Below the pieces are notes generated by a model. It searched no databases and had not been told where the DNA came from. It worked only from the letters and a program-made list of their open reading frames with translations. Below are positions 44,245 through 52,724 of a DNA stretch of 64,000 nt, piece after piece (position 1 is the stretch's first letter; each line of letters starts with the position of its first letter). The position numbers and the translations under genes were made by a program. The stretch comes from Mycolicibacterium iranicum (GTDB lineage: Bacteria > Actinomycetota > Actinomycetes > Mycobacteriales > Mycobacteriaceae): contig NZ_JACHVU010000009.1 in assembly GCF_014190915.1 (NCBI RefSeq), positions 62,001-126,000 of the forward strand, in the 5' to 3' direction.

Positions 44245-45270
44245 TCAGTCCTCGGAAGGTCGACGGAATCGGGGGATGAGGTGTTCGGCGAAGCGCGCGA
44301 GCTCGGCGTCGATCGGTTGGAACTGCAGCATGAACAGTTCGATCCCTGCGGCATGGAACTCCGAGATCCGTTCGGCGACAGTGTCATAGCTGCCGACCAG
44401 ACCGGCAAGGGTGCCGCCGTTGGATCCGACGCGGCTGGCGCCGGCGAGCACCCGGTACATCTGCGTCTTCGGATCGGTGCCGCCGGAGATCTCGGGCCGA
44501 GTCTCGGCGTCGACCAACGCCTGCAGGTATCGCGCCTCGGCCTGCGCCTCGGCGTCGGTGTCACGCGCGATCACGAACGCCGACAGACCGAAGCGCAGCG
44601 GCGGGCCTGCGGTTCGCCGGGATCGGAGGTCGGCGATGACGTCGCGGGTGTCGCGCAACGGCCTGCCGTTGATGAAGAACACATCGGCGGTCGCGGCGGC
44701 CAGTGCCCGTCCGGGTTCGGACTCCCCTCCGACGTACACCGCAGGCGCGCGGCGCGGGATCGGGCGGATCAGTGCCGCCTGCCGCCCACCCGTGTCGACC
44801 TGCTTGCCGTCCCACAGCGCGGTGACGACATCGAGCCATTCCCGGGTGTGGGCGTAGCGGTCGTCGTGGTCGAGCAATCCCACCCCGAGTGCGTCCAACT
44901 CGGGGAGAAACCAGCCGCTGACGACGTTGATCGACAGGCGGCCCCCGGAGATGTCGGCGATGTTCGCCGCCATCTTCGCGAACACCAGCGGGTTCAGGAG
45001 CAGCGGCTTGATCGCCCCGATGAGCTCGATCCGCTCGGTGGCCTCGGCCAGACCCGCCACGGTCGACCAGGTTTCGAGGACGTCGTCTTCGACATCGCTG
45101 GGGTGAATGACGTGCTGGGCGATCAGCGTCGCGTCGAACCCGGCCCGTTCGGCAGCCACGATCAGGTCCCGGGTCCGCCGGTAGCTCGCGTCGGGGGCAT
45201 CCCGGGGGTGGTGGCGTGCGCCGTGGTTTCCGTAAACCGGCGCCCAGACGCCGAACCGGGGCCCCGTCAT
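44245..45270 (-). CDS. Luciferase-like FMN monooxygenase (SsuD/RutA type)
   Basis: 341-aa (beta/alpha)8 monooxygenase of the alkanesulfonate monooxygenase group: AAERAGFDATLIAQH near 40, LIGAIKPLLLNP near 87 and the typical SGGRLSINVVSGWF with DHDDRYAHTREWLDVVTALW. Such enzymes use reduced FMN and oxygen to cleave C-S or ring C-N bonds. It is coupled to the GS-like gene by an ATGA overlap and to the DszC-like enzyme by a two-base gap; a DszC-type plus SsuD-type pair recurs in sulfone and methanesulfonate pathways. The substrate is not determined. Confidence 0.84.
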   Translation of the reverse strand: MTGPRFGVWAPVYGNHGARHHPRDAPDASYRRTRDLIVAAERAGFDATLIAQHVIHPSDVEDDVLETWSTVAGLAEATERIELIGAIKPLLLNPLVFAKMAANIADISGGRLSINVVSGWFLPELDALGVGLLDHDDRYAHTREWLDVVTALWDGKQVDTGGRQAALIRPIPRRAPAVYVGGESEPGRALAAATADVFFINGRPLRDTRDVIADLRSRRTAGPPLRFGLSAFVIARDTDAEAQAEARYLQALVDAETRPEISGGTDPKTQMYRVLAGASRVGSNGGTLAGLVGSYDTVAERISEFHAAGIELFMLQFQPIDAELARFAEHLIPRFRRPSED

Positions 45271-46604
45271 GAGGTGGTCAGGTAGCGGTCACGTTCCCAG
45301 TCGCTGACGTGGCTGACGTACCGGTCCCATTCGCTGCGCGCGAGGGTCGCGAAGTCGAGCACGGACTGCTCGCCCAGGATGTCGAGGATGGTGTCGTCCT
45401 GGATGGCCAGCGCCACCGCGGTGCCGAGCGAATCAGGCAGCGGCTGTCCCTTCCCGTAGAGATTTCCCGTCGCGGCCCGCGGCGGCTCCCGGCGTGCCTC
45501 CAGACCGGCGATGACCCCGGCCAGAGCCGACGCGATCAGCCAGTACGGGTTCGAATCCGAGGCTCCGGAACGCAATTCGATGCGCGAGGCCTCCGGTCTG
45601 TCCTCGATCAGCGAACGGATCGCTGCGCTGCGATTGTCCCTGCTCCAGTTCACGGTGTCAGGGGCGAAGGTGTCGGGCGCGAAGCGCCGGTAGGCGTTGA
45701 CCGAGTGCGCGCCGAACAGCGTGATCGAGGGCAGGTGTTCGAACAGCCCGGCGATGGCGTACCGCGCGTCGCGGCTCTCGGCGCCGTCCACCGCGGCGAA
45801 CGCGGGCTGCCCGTCCTTCCACAACGAGATGTGGAGGTGCGCAGAGCTTCCCGAGTGTTCGGAAAAGGGTTTGGGCATGAAGCTGGCGAGCTTGCCGTGC
45901 CGTCGCGCCACCTCCTTGGCCGCGTACTTGAGCCGGGCGCTGTCGTCGGCGGCCGCCAGCGCATCGGTGTACACCAGGTTGGTCTCGACCTGTCCCGGCC
46001 CGTATTCGGTCTGGATCCCTTCCAGGCGGGTGAACGCCCCGAGGGTCTCGTACAGGTCGGCGATGAGCGGGTCCAGCGCGTTGGCGTTCTCCAGCGAGTA
46101 CGCCTGGATCCTGTCGATGATCGGCGAACCGTCGTTCTCGAGCAGGTAGAACTCGAATTCGACACCCACCTTCGCGGTGTACCCCAGGCCCTCCAGCCGC
46201 GTCAGCACCCGGCGCAGCACACCGCGCGGATCCAGCAGCGACGGCGTCCGGTGGTGGGTGACGATGTCGGAGATGACATGGCCGACTCCCCGGCGCCACG
46301 GCACCGGCGTGAACGTCGAGAAGTCAGGAACCGCATAGACGTCCGGGTATCCGCCCTCCCAGTTGGTGAGGCGTAGCGAGTCGATCACGGTGCCGTCGGT
46401 GTTCCACCCCAGGGCGGCCTCACAGAACGCGAACCCGGCGCCGGTGGCGCGGTCCAGGAATTGCCCGGCCGGGATGCGCTTGCCCGCGGCGTGACCGAAC
46501 GGGTCGCTCCACGCCACCTCGATCTCGGTGAGACTGCCGTCGGCGATGCCGCTGCGGAGTTCGTCGGCGGCCGGGCTCACGGCCGGTTCGGAGAGCTGAG
46601 TCAT
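45267..46604 (-). CDS. Glutamine-synthetase-like gamma-glutamyl ligase
   Basis: 445-aa member of the GS fold with its metal/ATP site: VGVEFEFYLLEND (metal glutamates), QTEYGPGQVETNL, SSAHLHISLW, RDNRSAAIR and RIELRSGASDSNPYWLIASAL. The ammonium-specific surroundings differ from true GlnA, and it resembles GlnA3/GlnA4/PuuA-like enzymes that join glutamate to an amine (polyamine, ethanolamine). The start is ATG at 46604, overlapping the permease stop; the longer frame is not supported. Operon context with an amino-acid permease and two monooxygenases suggests that an imported amine is gamma-glutamylated before oxidation. Confidence 0.82.
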   Translation of the reverse strand: MTQLSEPAVSPAADELRSGIADGSLTEIEVAWSDPFGHAAGKRIPAGQFLDRATGAGFAFCEAALGWNTDGTVIDSLRLTNWEGGYPDVYAVPDFSTFTPVPWRRGVGHVISDIVTHHRTPSLLDPRGVLRRVLTRLEGLGYTAKVGVEFEFYLLENDGSPIIDRIQAYSLENANALDPLIADLYETLGAFTRLEGIQTEYGPGQVETNLVYTDALAAADDSARLKYAAKEVARRHGKLASFMPKPFSEHSGSSAHLHISLWKDGQPAFAAVDGAESRDARYAIAGLFEHLPSITLFGAHSVNAYRRFAPDTFAPDTVNWSRDNRSAAIRSLIEDRPEASRIELRSGASDSNPYWLIASALAGVIAGLEARREPPRAATGNLYGKGQPLPDSLGTAVALAIQDDTILDILGEQSVLDFATLARSEWDRYVSHVSDWERDRYLTTS

Positions 46605-48043
46605 CGCGGGGCCCGTCGTCCGATCACCGCACCCACCGTGAAGGCGCCGGCGAGCAGACCGACGATCACCCACGCCAGCACGGCGGAGCCACCGACCAGG
46701 TCGCTGAGGTTGGCCAGGATCAACACCAGAGAGCCGAGCAGCCCGACCAGGCCGAGCGCCGGGGCGACCCGCACCCGCCACGGCGACTGCCCGCGACGGT
46801 CTTTGGCGAAGAACACCAGCACCGCCACGCTGGTCGCGATGAGCAGGAGGACGACACCCACGGTCGTGGCCCCGGCGAACCACGTGTAGAACTGTGCCGC
46901 CGGGTCGAGACCGAACGCGACGGCGAGCACCACGCTCACCGCGACGACACCCGAGATCCACAGCGAGGCCCGGTGGGGCGAACCGTGTTCGGCGTGCGGA
47001 CGGCTCAGGGAGGCCGGCAGCACGTCCTTCTGCGCGAGCGCGAACAGGTATCGCGATGCGACGTTGTGGAAGGCCAGGATGCAGGCGAACAGGCTGGTGA
47101 AGTAAAGCACGGCGATGACGTCGGCACCGACGGCTCCGAGGTAGCGGGCCGCGGTGTCACCCAGGAACGTGCCACCGTTGGCCGTGGCCTGCGCGACGGC
47201 CTCCTCGTCGCCCCAGCCCGAGATCAGCGCCCAGCTCGTCGCCGCGTAGAAGAGGCCGATCAGCAGCAGCGAGGCATAGGTGGCGCGCGGGATGGTGCGC
47301 TCCGGGGTGCGGGCCTCGTCGCGGAAGATCGCGGTCGCTTCGAACCCGACGTAGCTGATGATCGCGAAAAGCAGTCCGATGCCCAGGGATCCCGAGAAGA
47401 CGGCCTGCGGGTCGATGATGCCCGACGACAGCCCGTGGTCGCCGCCCCGGACGACGATCACGAGGTCCAGGATCACCACGATCGCGATCTCGGCGGTCAG
47501 CAGCACCCCGAGCACGCGGCTGGACAGTTCGATGTTGCGGTAGCCGAGATAGGTCGTCACCGCGAACGCGACCGCCGCGAACGCCCACCACGGCAGCGTG
47601 GGTCCGCCGAACTGTGCGAGGACGCCGGCACCCGCCGGGCCGAGAAGGCCGTACACCCCGGCTTCGAGGGCCACGTAGCTGACGATCGCCACGAAGGCGA
47701 TCCCGATGCCCACCGGCAGCCCTAGTGACCGGCGGACGTAGGAGAAGAACGCCCCCGCCTCCTCGACATGCGGCGTCATGGCGGTGAAGCCCACGGAGAA
47801 GAGAAGCAGGATCACGGTCGCGACGAGGAACGTGGCCGGAAACCCGGCACCGTTGCCGTTGGCGAGACCCAGCGGCACGACGCCGCCGACCACCCCGAGG
47901 GGTGCGGCCGCGGCGACGACCATGAAGACGATGGACGCCGCGCCGAGATTTCCACTCAGACGGCGGGATCCAGGCCCGGGGGTGACGTCAGGGCCGGCTG
48001 CGTCCGCCGGCGACTCCTTCCCGGGCAGGGTTGTCTCAGACAT
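46601..48043 (-). CDS. APC-family amino acid/amine permease
   Basis: 480-aa integral membrane protein with about 12 hydrophobic segments. The conserved N-terminal helix reads GAASIVFMVVAAAAPLGVVGG and a later segment LLFAIISYVGFEATAIFRDEARTPERTIPRA matches the APC signature after helix 6. It is probably a proton-coupled importer of an amino acid or amine that feeds the GS-like ligase directly downstream (ATGA overlap). It is 91 bases downstream of the WhiB-like gene. Substrate not readable. Confidence 0.88.
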   Translation of the reverse strand: MSETTLPGKESPADAAGPDVTPGPGSRRLSGNLGAASIVFMVVAAAAPLGVVGGVVPLGLANGNGAGFPATFLVATVILLLFSVGFTAMTPHVEEAGAFFSYVRRSLGLPVGIGIAFVAIVSYVALEAGVYGLLGPAGAGVLAQFGGPTLPWWAFAAVAFAVTTYLGYRNIELSSRVLGVLLTAEIAIVVILDLVIVVRGGDHGLSSGIIDPQAVFSGSLGIGLLFAIISYVGFEATAIFRDEARTPERTIPRATYASLLLIGLFYAATSWALISGWGDEEAVAQATANGGTFLGDTAARYLGAVGADVIAVLYFTSLFACILAFHNVASRYLFALAQKDVLPASLSRPHAEHGSPHRASLWISGVVAVSVVLAVAFGLDPAAQFYTWFAGATTVGVVLLLIATSVAVLVFFAKDRRGQSPWRVRVAPALGLVGLLGSLVLILANLSDLVGGSAVLAWVIVGLLAGAFTVGAVIGRRAPR

Positions 48044-48134
48044 GCGGGCCGTCCTTCTCGTGAGGGGTCGTGGCTGTGAGGCACAGCGTTGAGGGGACCG
48101 TAGGGTCGTCGCCGGTGGTGCTCAATCGTTGGAG

Positions 48135-48431
48135 TCAGCGTGAGTTCTTCTCCCCCCGGGGATGACTCGGCGGGATCCCGCGCTCGCGGGGTGTAGTGGC
48201 CCCCCAGATGCCGTAGCGCTCGGGCACGCTCAACGCGTGCTCCCGGCAGCGGAGCAGCACCGGGCATCCGCGGCAGATGTTCTTGGCCTGCTCTTCACGC
48301 GTGCGTCGGTCCGCGCGCCGGTCGTTCTCGGGGAAGAACAGTTCGGCCGGAAACTCCAGGCAGCGTCCGGACAGCTGCCAACTCCAGTAGTCGCTGTCGT
48401 CGAGGTGCTCCGCCGGCCAGACCGCTGTCAT
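48135..48431 (-). CDS. WhiB3-like Fe-S transcription regulator
   Basis: 98-aa Wbl protein with the four cluster cysteines Cys24, Cys53, Cys56 and Cys62 (GRC...NICRGCPVLLRC) and the turn GIWGA, where most Wbl proteins have GVWGG. YWSWQLSGRC and EEQAKNICRGCPV resemble WhiB3 (WNWQLQGLC, EQRAKEMCRRCPV). The basic C-terminus would contact DNA or sigma factor. The start is ATG 48431 (MTAVWP); GTG 48449 would add six residues, and the longer frame to 48578 is out of phase with a separate small ORF. It probably controls the permease-ligase-monooxygenase operon immediately downstream. Confidence 0.84.
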   Translation of the reverse strand: MTAVWPAEHLDDSDYWSWQLSGRCLEFPAELFFPENDRRADRRTREEQAKNICRGCPVLLRCREHALSVPERYGIWGATTPRERGIPPSHPRGEKNSR

Positions 48432-48522
48432 GACGTGATGCTCGCTCACAAAGCCGGGTTCGCCCAGAGATCGGCTCGCCGTGAGCTTTTCGTCGCGATC
48501 GCACGCAATCGGGGGTCGCGCC

Positions 48523-48657
48523 TCACCAGCAGACGAGCAGGGCGCCGAGCAGCACGACAGCAGACCCGAGCAGCACACCCGCCCAGGCCCACAGCGCCGG
48601 GAACGCCGACGAGGCCATCGCGTCGGCGATCAGCCAGGGCGTGGGCGTCTCTTCCAT
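48523..48657 (-). CDS. 44-residue single-pass membrane protein
   Basis: ATG at 48657 opens MEETPTPWLIADAMASS followed by a helix of about 24 hydrophobic residues (ALWAWAGVLLGSAVVLLGALLV) ending CW. Codon use has G or C in most third positions, as in neighbouring genes, whereas the overlapping frame gives an unlikely Cys/Ser-rich peptide. No ribosome site is obvious. Function unknown. Confidence 0.45.
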   Translation of the reverse strand: MEETPTPWLIADAMASSAFPALWAWAGVLLGSAVVLLGALLVCW

Positions 48658-48775
48658 GGGGGCCACGCTAGGCCGGGCCGGGGTGCCCCGACGGCGGCCG
48701 GTTCCGGCCGACCACGAAATCCCCTGTAAGACAGTTCATTCGAACACTGCGGGATTGGAATCCCGGCGCGCAGAA

Positions 48776-49480
48776 CTACCGCTGCGCGGCCTTGGCGAGC
48801 ATCTCGGCCAGCACCTCGGCCCCCTGGTCGTCGACCCGCTCGGCGCACACCGACGCTTCCAGAATCAGGTTCGCCGCGGCGGCCAGGGTGTGCTGACACT
48901 GCCAGTCGATCGAGTCCACGGCGGTCGACTTCTGGGCGAGCACACCGTCGCTGCGCGTCACGTCGCCCAGGTCCCAGTCGTAGAAGTCCTCACCGTCGCT
49001 GATCGACACGGTGCGGCCGGCGCAGTCCTCCCACTGCCGAGCCGATTCCACGATGAACTGGTCGGCCGCCTCCACCGACGGCAAGACCACGGCGGTCTCC
49101 TCCACCCAGTGGTCGTAGTCGTCGCCGGGTTCACTGGCCAGGCGGGTCAGGACGGCCGTGTAGCCGGTTCCGGCGTAGACGGGTTCTTCCGCGCTGTACA
49201 GCGCGCCGAGGCAGTCGGTGTCGGAGACCCCGTCGGAATCGTCGGTCATCTCCTCGACCTCGCCGGTGATCTCGATGTCCGGGCTGCCCAGTACATCGCC
49301 CAGTTCGTCGTCGTCGAGCAGGATCTCGTCGAGGTCGCGCTCCCCCAGCACCGTCGTGGGCCGAGGCACCACGTCGTCGCCGCGCACCGCCGCGCCGTCG
49401 ACGACGCTGGTGCAGGAGGCCGTGACCAACGCCGCCGCCAGCACGCCTATCGCCGACCCGACACGCATCCCCGACCTCAC
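48776..49480 (-). CDS. lppR: LppR-like lipoprotein with PknH-C-type sensor domain
   Basis: 234-aa lipoprotein: signal MRVGSAIGVLAAALVTASC (lipobox TASC) and a sensor domain with CLGALYSAEEPVYAGTGY, DHWVEETAVVLPS, WEDCAGRTV and WQCQHTLAAAANL. The position directly downstream of lepA equals Rv2403c (lppR). It is a paralogue of the lipoprotein at 34493-35215, sharing the cysteine spacing and the CLGAxYxAExPVYxGT and DHWVExTAV blocks. The start is ATG 49480 or ATG 49468. Ligand unknown. Confidence 0.83.
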   Translation of the reverse strand: MRSGMRVGSAIGVLAAALVTASCTSVVDGAAVRGDDVVPRPTTVLGERDLDEILLDDDELGDVLGSPDIEITGEVEEMTDDSDGVSDTDCLGALYSAEEPVYAGTGYTAVLTRLASEPGDDYDHWVEETAVVLPSVEAADQFIVESARQWEDCAGRTVSISDGEDFYDWDLGDVTRSDGVLAQKSTAVDSIDWQCQHTLAAAANLILEASVCAERVDDQGAEVLAEMLAKAAQR

Positions 49481-49488
49481 TGGACGCC

Positions 49489-51423
49489 CTACTTCTTCGG
49501 TTTGTCTGCGGCGGACTCTGTCGACAGCGCGGCGACGAACGCCTCCTGCGGGACCTCGACGCGGCCGATGGTCTTCATCCGCTTCTTGCCTTCCTTCTGC
49601 TTTTCCAGAAGTTTGCGCTTACGGGTGATGTCGCCGCCGTAGCACTTCGACAGCACGTCCTTGCGAATCGCCCGGATATTCTCGCGCGCAATGATTCTCG
49701 ACCCGATCGCGGCCTGCACGGGCACCTCGAACTGCTGGCGTGGGATGAGTTCCTTGAGCTTGGTCGTCATCTTGTTGCCGTAGGCCGAGGCGCCGTCCTT
49801 GTGCACGATCGCGCTGAAGGCGTCGACCGCCTCGCCCTGCAACAGGATGTCGACCTTCACCAGATCGGCTTCCTGCTCGCCGGCTTCCTCGTAGTCGAGG
49901 CTGGCGTAACCGCGGGTGCGCGATTTCAGTGAGTCGAAGAAGTCGAAGATGATCTCGCCCAGCGGCATCGTGTAGCGCAGCTCGACGCGCTCGGGCGACA
50001 GATAGTCCATGCCGCCGAGCTCACCGCGCCGTGACTGACACAGCTCCATGATCGTGCCGATGAACTCGCTCGGCGCGATGACCGTGGTCTTGACCACCGG
50101 TTCGAACACCTGCCGGACCTTGCCCTCGGGCCAGTCCGACGGATTGGTCACGGTCAGCTCGGTGTTGTCCTCTTTGATCACCCGGTACACGACGTTCGGT
50201 GCGGTCGAGATCAGGTCGAGGTTGAATTCGCGCTCGAGGCGCTCGCGGGTGATCTCCATGTGCAGCAGGCCGAGGAACCCACACCGGAAACCGAAGCCCA
50301 GCGCCACCGACGTCTCCGGCTCGTAGGTCAGCGCCGCGTCGTTGAGCTGCAGCTTGTCCAGCGCCTCGCGCAGCACCGGGTAGTCGGACCCGTCGACCGG
50401 GTAGAGCCCGGAGTAGACCATCGGCCTGGGCTCGCGGTAGCCGGTCAGCGCCTCGGTGGCGCCGTGGCGCGCTGTCGTCACGGTGTCGCCGACCTTGGAC
50501 TGGCGGACGTCCTTCACGCCGGTGATCAGGTAGCCGACCTCGCCGACGCCCAACCCGTCCGAGGCCTTGGGCTCCGGGGAGACGATGCCGACCTCCAGCA
50601 ACTCGTGGGTCGCGCCGGTGGACATCATCTTGATCTTCTCGCGCGGGTTGAGCGTGCCGTCGACCACCCGAACGTAGGTCACCACGCCGCGGTAGATGTC
50701 GTAGACGGAGTCGAAGATCATCGCGCGCGCGGGCGCGTCGGCGTCACCGACCGGGGCCGGGATCAGCCGGACGACCTCGTCGAGCAGTTCCCGGACGCCG
50801 GCACCGGTCTTGCCCGAGACCCGCAACACGTCCTCGGGCTCGCAACCGATGATGTGGGCGATCTCCCCGGCGTAGCGGTCCGGGTCGGCGGCCGGCAGGT
50901 CGATCTTGTTCAGCACCGGGATGATGGTCAGGTCGCGATCCAGCGCCAGGTACAGGTTGGCCAGCGTCTGCGCCTCGATGCCCTGCGCGGCGTCGACCAG
51001 CAGCACCGCGCCCTCACAGGCCTCCAGGGCGCGGGACACCTCGTAGGTGAAGTCGACGTGGCCGGGGGTGTCGATCAGGTGCAGGACGAACTGTTCCTCG
51101 GTCCCGTCCTCGCCGCGGACGGTCCACGGGAGCCGGACGTTCTGCGCCTTGATGGTGATGCCGCGTTCACGCTCGATGTCCATCCGGTCCAGGTACTGCG
51201 CGCGCATATCGCGGTCGGCCACGACCCCGGTGATCCCCAGCATGCGATCCGCCAGGGTCGATTTGCCGTGGTCGATGTGGGCGATGATGCAGAAGTTCCG
51301 AATCTGCGCCGGCGCAGTGAACGTCTTGTCGGCGAAGCTGCTGATGGGAATCTCCTGGTGAGCGGGGTCTGGCGGCCTGATCAGGCCCGTCCAGAGTATC
51401 GAGCGCAGCCCCCTGCGGCCCAA
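49489..51423 (-). CDS. lepA: LepA, elongation factor 4
   Basis: Ribosomal GTPase that back-translocates or remodels stalled ribosomes. G motifs: AHIDHGKST, DTPGHVDF and NKIDLP; the EF-G-like domains and the LepA-specific C-terminus (GSRIIARENIRAIRKDVLSKCYGGDITRKRKLLEKQKEGKKR) are complete. The start is uncertain. The conserved region begins IPISSFADKTF, where many actinobacterial proteins begin MPISSF, but the codon here is ATT (51351-51349) and no ATG, GTG or TTG is near. The nearest canonical in-frame start is TTG at 51423, giving 644 aa; ATG 51474 overlaps the divergent gene. Confidence 0.93.
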   Translation of the reverse strand: MGRRGLRSILWTGLIRPPDPAHQEIPISSFADKTFTAPAQIRNFCIIAHIDHGKSTLADRMLGITGVVADRDMRAQYLDRMDIERERGITIKAQNVRLPWTVRGEDGTEEQFVLHLIDTPGHVDFTYEVSRALEACEGAVLLVDAAQGIEAQTLANLYLALDRDLTIIPVLNKIDLPAADPDRYAGEIAHIIGCEPEDVLRVSGKTGAGVRELLDEVVRLIPAPVGDADAPARAMIFDSVYDIYRGVVTYVRVVDGTLNPREKIKMMSTGATHELLEVGIVSPEPKASDGLGVGEVGYLITGVKDVRQSKVGDTVTTARHGATEALTGYREPRPMVYSGLYPVDGSDYPVLREALDKLQLNDAALTYEPETSVALGFGFRCGFLGLLHMEITRERLEREFNLDLISTAPNVVYRVIKEDNTELTVTNPSDWPEGKVRQVFEPVVKTTVIAPSEFIGTIMELCQSRRGELGGMDYLSPERVELRYTMPLGEIIFDFFDSLKSRTRGYASLDYEEAGEQEADLVKVDILLQGEAVDAFSAIVHKDGASAYGNKMTTKLKELIPRQQFEVPVQAAIGSRIIARENIRAIRKDVLSKCYGGDITRKRKLLEKQKEGKKRMKTIGRVEVPQEAFVAALSTESAADKPKK

Positions 51424-51444
51424 TCGAGCCCTGCGCGCACACCC

Positions 51445-51450
51445 TATGCT
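51445..51450 (+). promoter_or_regulatory. -10 element before the PemK-like gene
   Basis: TATGCT eight bases before the ATG at 51459 suggests a leaderless or near-leaderless transcript. The divergent lepA promoter must lie in the same short stretch. Confidence 0.4.
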
Positions 51451-51458
51451 TGGCGGGT

Positions 51459-52070
51459 ATGGCGTCATCGTCATGGAATATGAAGGCCTTTCAGCGCTTC
51501 CTGGTCAAGGGCACCGAGAACCTCGTCTTCAACGAGGCGCCCAAACTGGTGCGCCAATTGCAGAAGTCGGAGACCCTGCAGCGGGGAATCCAGCAGGGCA
51601 TCCGCATCGGGCTCGACGTCCTGGCCGGGCCCCCGGAGACCAGCGCACCGGCGCTCCCCGCCGGACGACCGGTGTCCAGCAGCTTCGTTCCCACTGCCCA
51701 CCGCGCGCGCCGGGTGTCCTACGCCCCGGACCTCGACGGCCGCGCCGACCCCGGTGAGATCGTCTGGACCTGGGTGGTGTTCGAGGACGACCCGACGCGT
51801 GGCAAGGACCGTCCGGTGCTCGTCGTCGGCCGTGACAGGAGCATCCTGCTCGGGCTCATGCTGTCCAGCCGGGACCACCACCGCGACGACCCGAACTGGA
51901 TCGGCATCGGTACCGGCACCTGGGACTACGAGGGCCGCGCGAGCTGGGTGCGGCTGGACCGGGTGCTGGATGTGCCCGAGGAGAGCATCCGGCGTGAGGG
52001 GGCGATCCTGGAACGCGAGGTGTTCGACGTGGTCGCCGCGCGGCTGCGCGCCCAGTATTCGTGGTCCTGA
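51459..52070 (+). CDS. PemK/MazF-like fold protein (Rv2405-like)
   Basis: 203-aa conserved mycobacterial protein. A helical N-terminal part (about 1-80, KAFQRFLVKGTENLVF) is followed by a PemK/MazF-type barrel: GEIVWTWVVFEDDPTRGKDRPVLVVGRDRSILLGLMLSS and later strands. No antitoxin gene adjoins it and the N-terminal extension is unusual for MazF, so toxin activity is doubtful. Divergent from lepA, matching the order Rv2404c-Rv2405. Confidence 0.78.
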   Translation: MASSSWNMKAFQRFLVKGTENLVFNEAPKLVRQLQKSETLQRGIQQGIRIGLDVLAGPPETSAPALPAGRPVSSSFVPTAHRARRVSYAPDLDGRADPGEIVWTWVVFEDDPTRGKDRPVLVVGRDRSILLGLMLSSRDHHRDDPNWIGIGTGTWDYEGRASWVRLDRVLDVPEESIRREGAILEREVFDVVAARLRAQYSWS

Positions 52071-52108
52071 TTCCCGCCTCCGGCGGGGTGTCCTGACCAC
52101 CCGGAGGT

Positions 52109-52717
52109 CTATGCGGGGCTGCGCCACATCTGCCACAGCGTCGGACCGCCGTCGGGAACCGTGATCTCGCCGGTGACCTCGAACCCGAAGCGCAGGTAGT
52201 AGGGCACGTTGGACTCCTTGCTGGACTCCAGATAGGCCGGGGCGCCCTCGGCGTCGCAGCGGTCCAGCCGCGAACGCATCAGCGCGTTGCCGAACCCGCC
52301 CCCGCGCACGTCGGGGTCGCTGCCGATCACCGCGAGATACCAGTGCGGTTCCTCGGGGTGGTGCTCCTTCATCAACTCTTCGATCGCCATGCCACGCCCC
52401 ACGGTCCGGCCCATCGCCCACAGGAAGCTCGGCATCATCCGGAACTCCTCGCGCTGGGACTGCTTCCAGCGTCCGGGCGGGTCCCACAGCGCCGCGGCCC
52501 CGAGGACCCCGGCCCGCGACGCGGTCTGCGCCGCCCCGGTCCCCAGGAAGTGGTGCCGCGTCATCGCCCCGAAGATCCGCGGGAGGGCGCGCACCCGCTT
52601 GGCAGGGTCCGGCACCATCCACATCATCACCGGGTCGTCGAAGAACGCCCGCCCGAGGACCCGCGACAGCTGTTTCACATCCCGCTTCGCAGCGAAGCGG
52701 ACATCCACGTCGGTCAC
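52109..52717 (-). CDS. GNAT-family N-acetyltransferase
   Basis: 202-aa acetyltransferase. VRFAAKRDVKQLSRVLGRAFFDDP starts the fold, WYLAVIGSDPDVRGGGFGNALM contains the acetyl-CoA-binding R/Q-x-x-G-x-G/A-like loop (RGGGFG), and YLESSKESNVPYYLRFGFEVTGE is the C-terminal half. The start is GTG 52717. It lies seven bases after the CBS gene on the same strand, so probably co-transcribed. Substrate unknown. Confidence 0.85.
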   Translation of the reverse strand: MTDVDVRFAAKRDVKQLSRVLGRAFFDDPVMMWMVPDPAKRVRALPRIFGAMTRHHFLGTGAAQTASRAGVLGAAALWDPPGRWKQSQREEFRMMPSFLWAMGRTVGRGMAIEELMKEHHPEEPHWYLAVIGSDPDVRGGGFGNALMRSRLDRCDAEGAPAYLESSKESNVPYYLRFGFEVTGEITVPDGGPTLWQMWRSPA

Positions 52718-52724
52718 CGCGGGA

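Noticed and set aside
48432..48578. Cys-rich N-terminal extension of the WhiB frame (MCCSGLLSCCSAPC...)
   Set aside because: It looks like a poly-Cys leader but is out of phase with the better 44-aa membrane ORF, has no leaderless -10 spacing and the Cys codons are not next to a stop.
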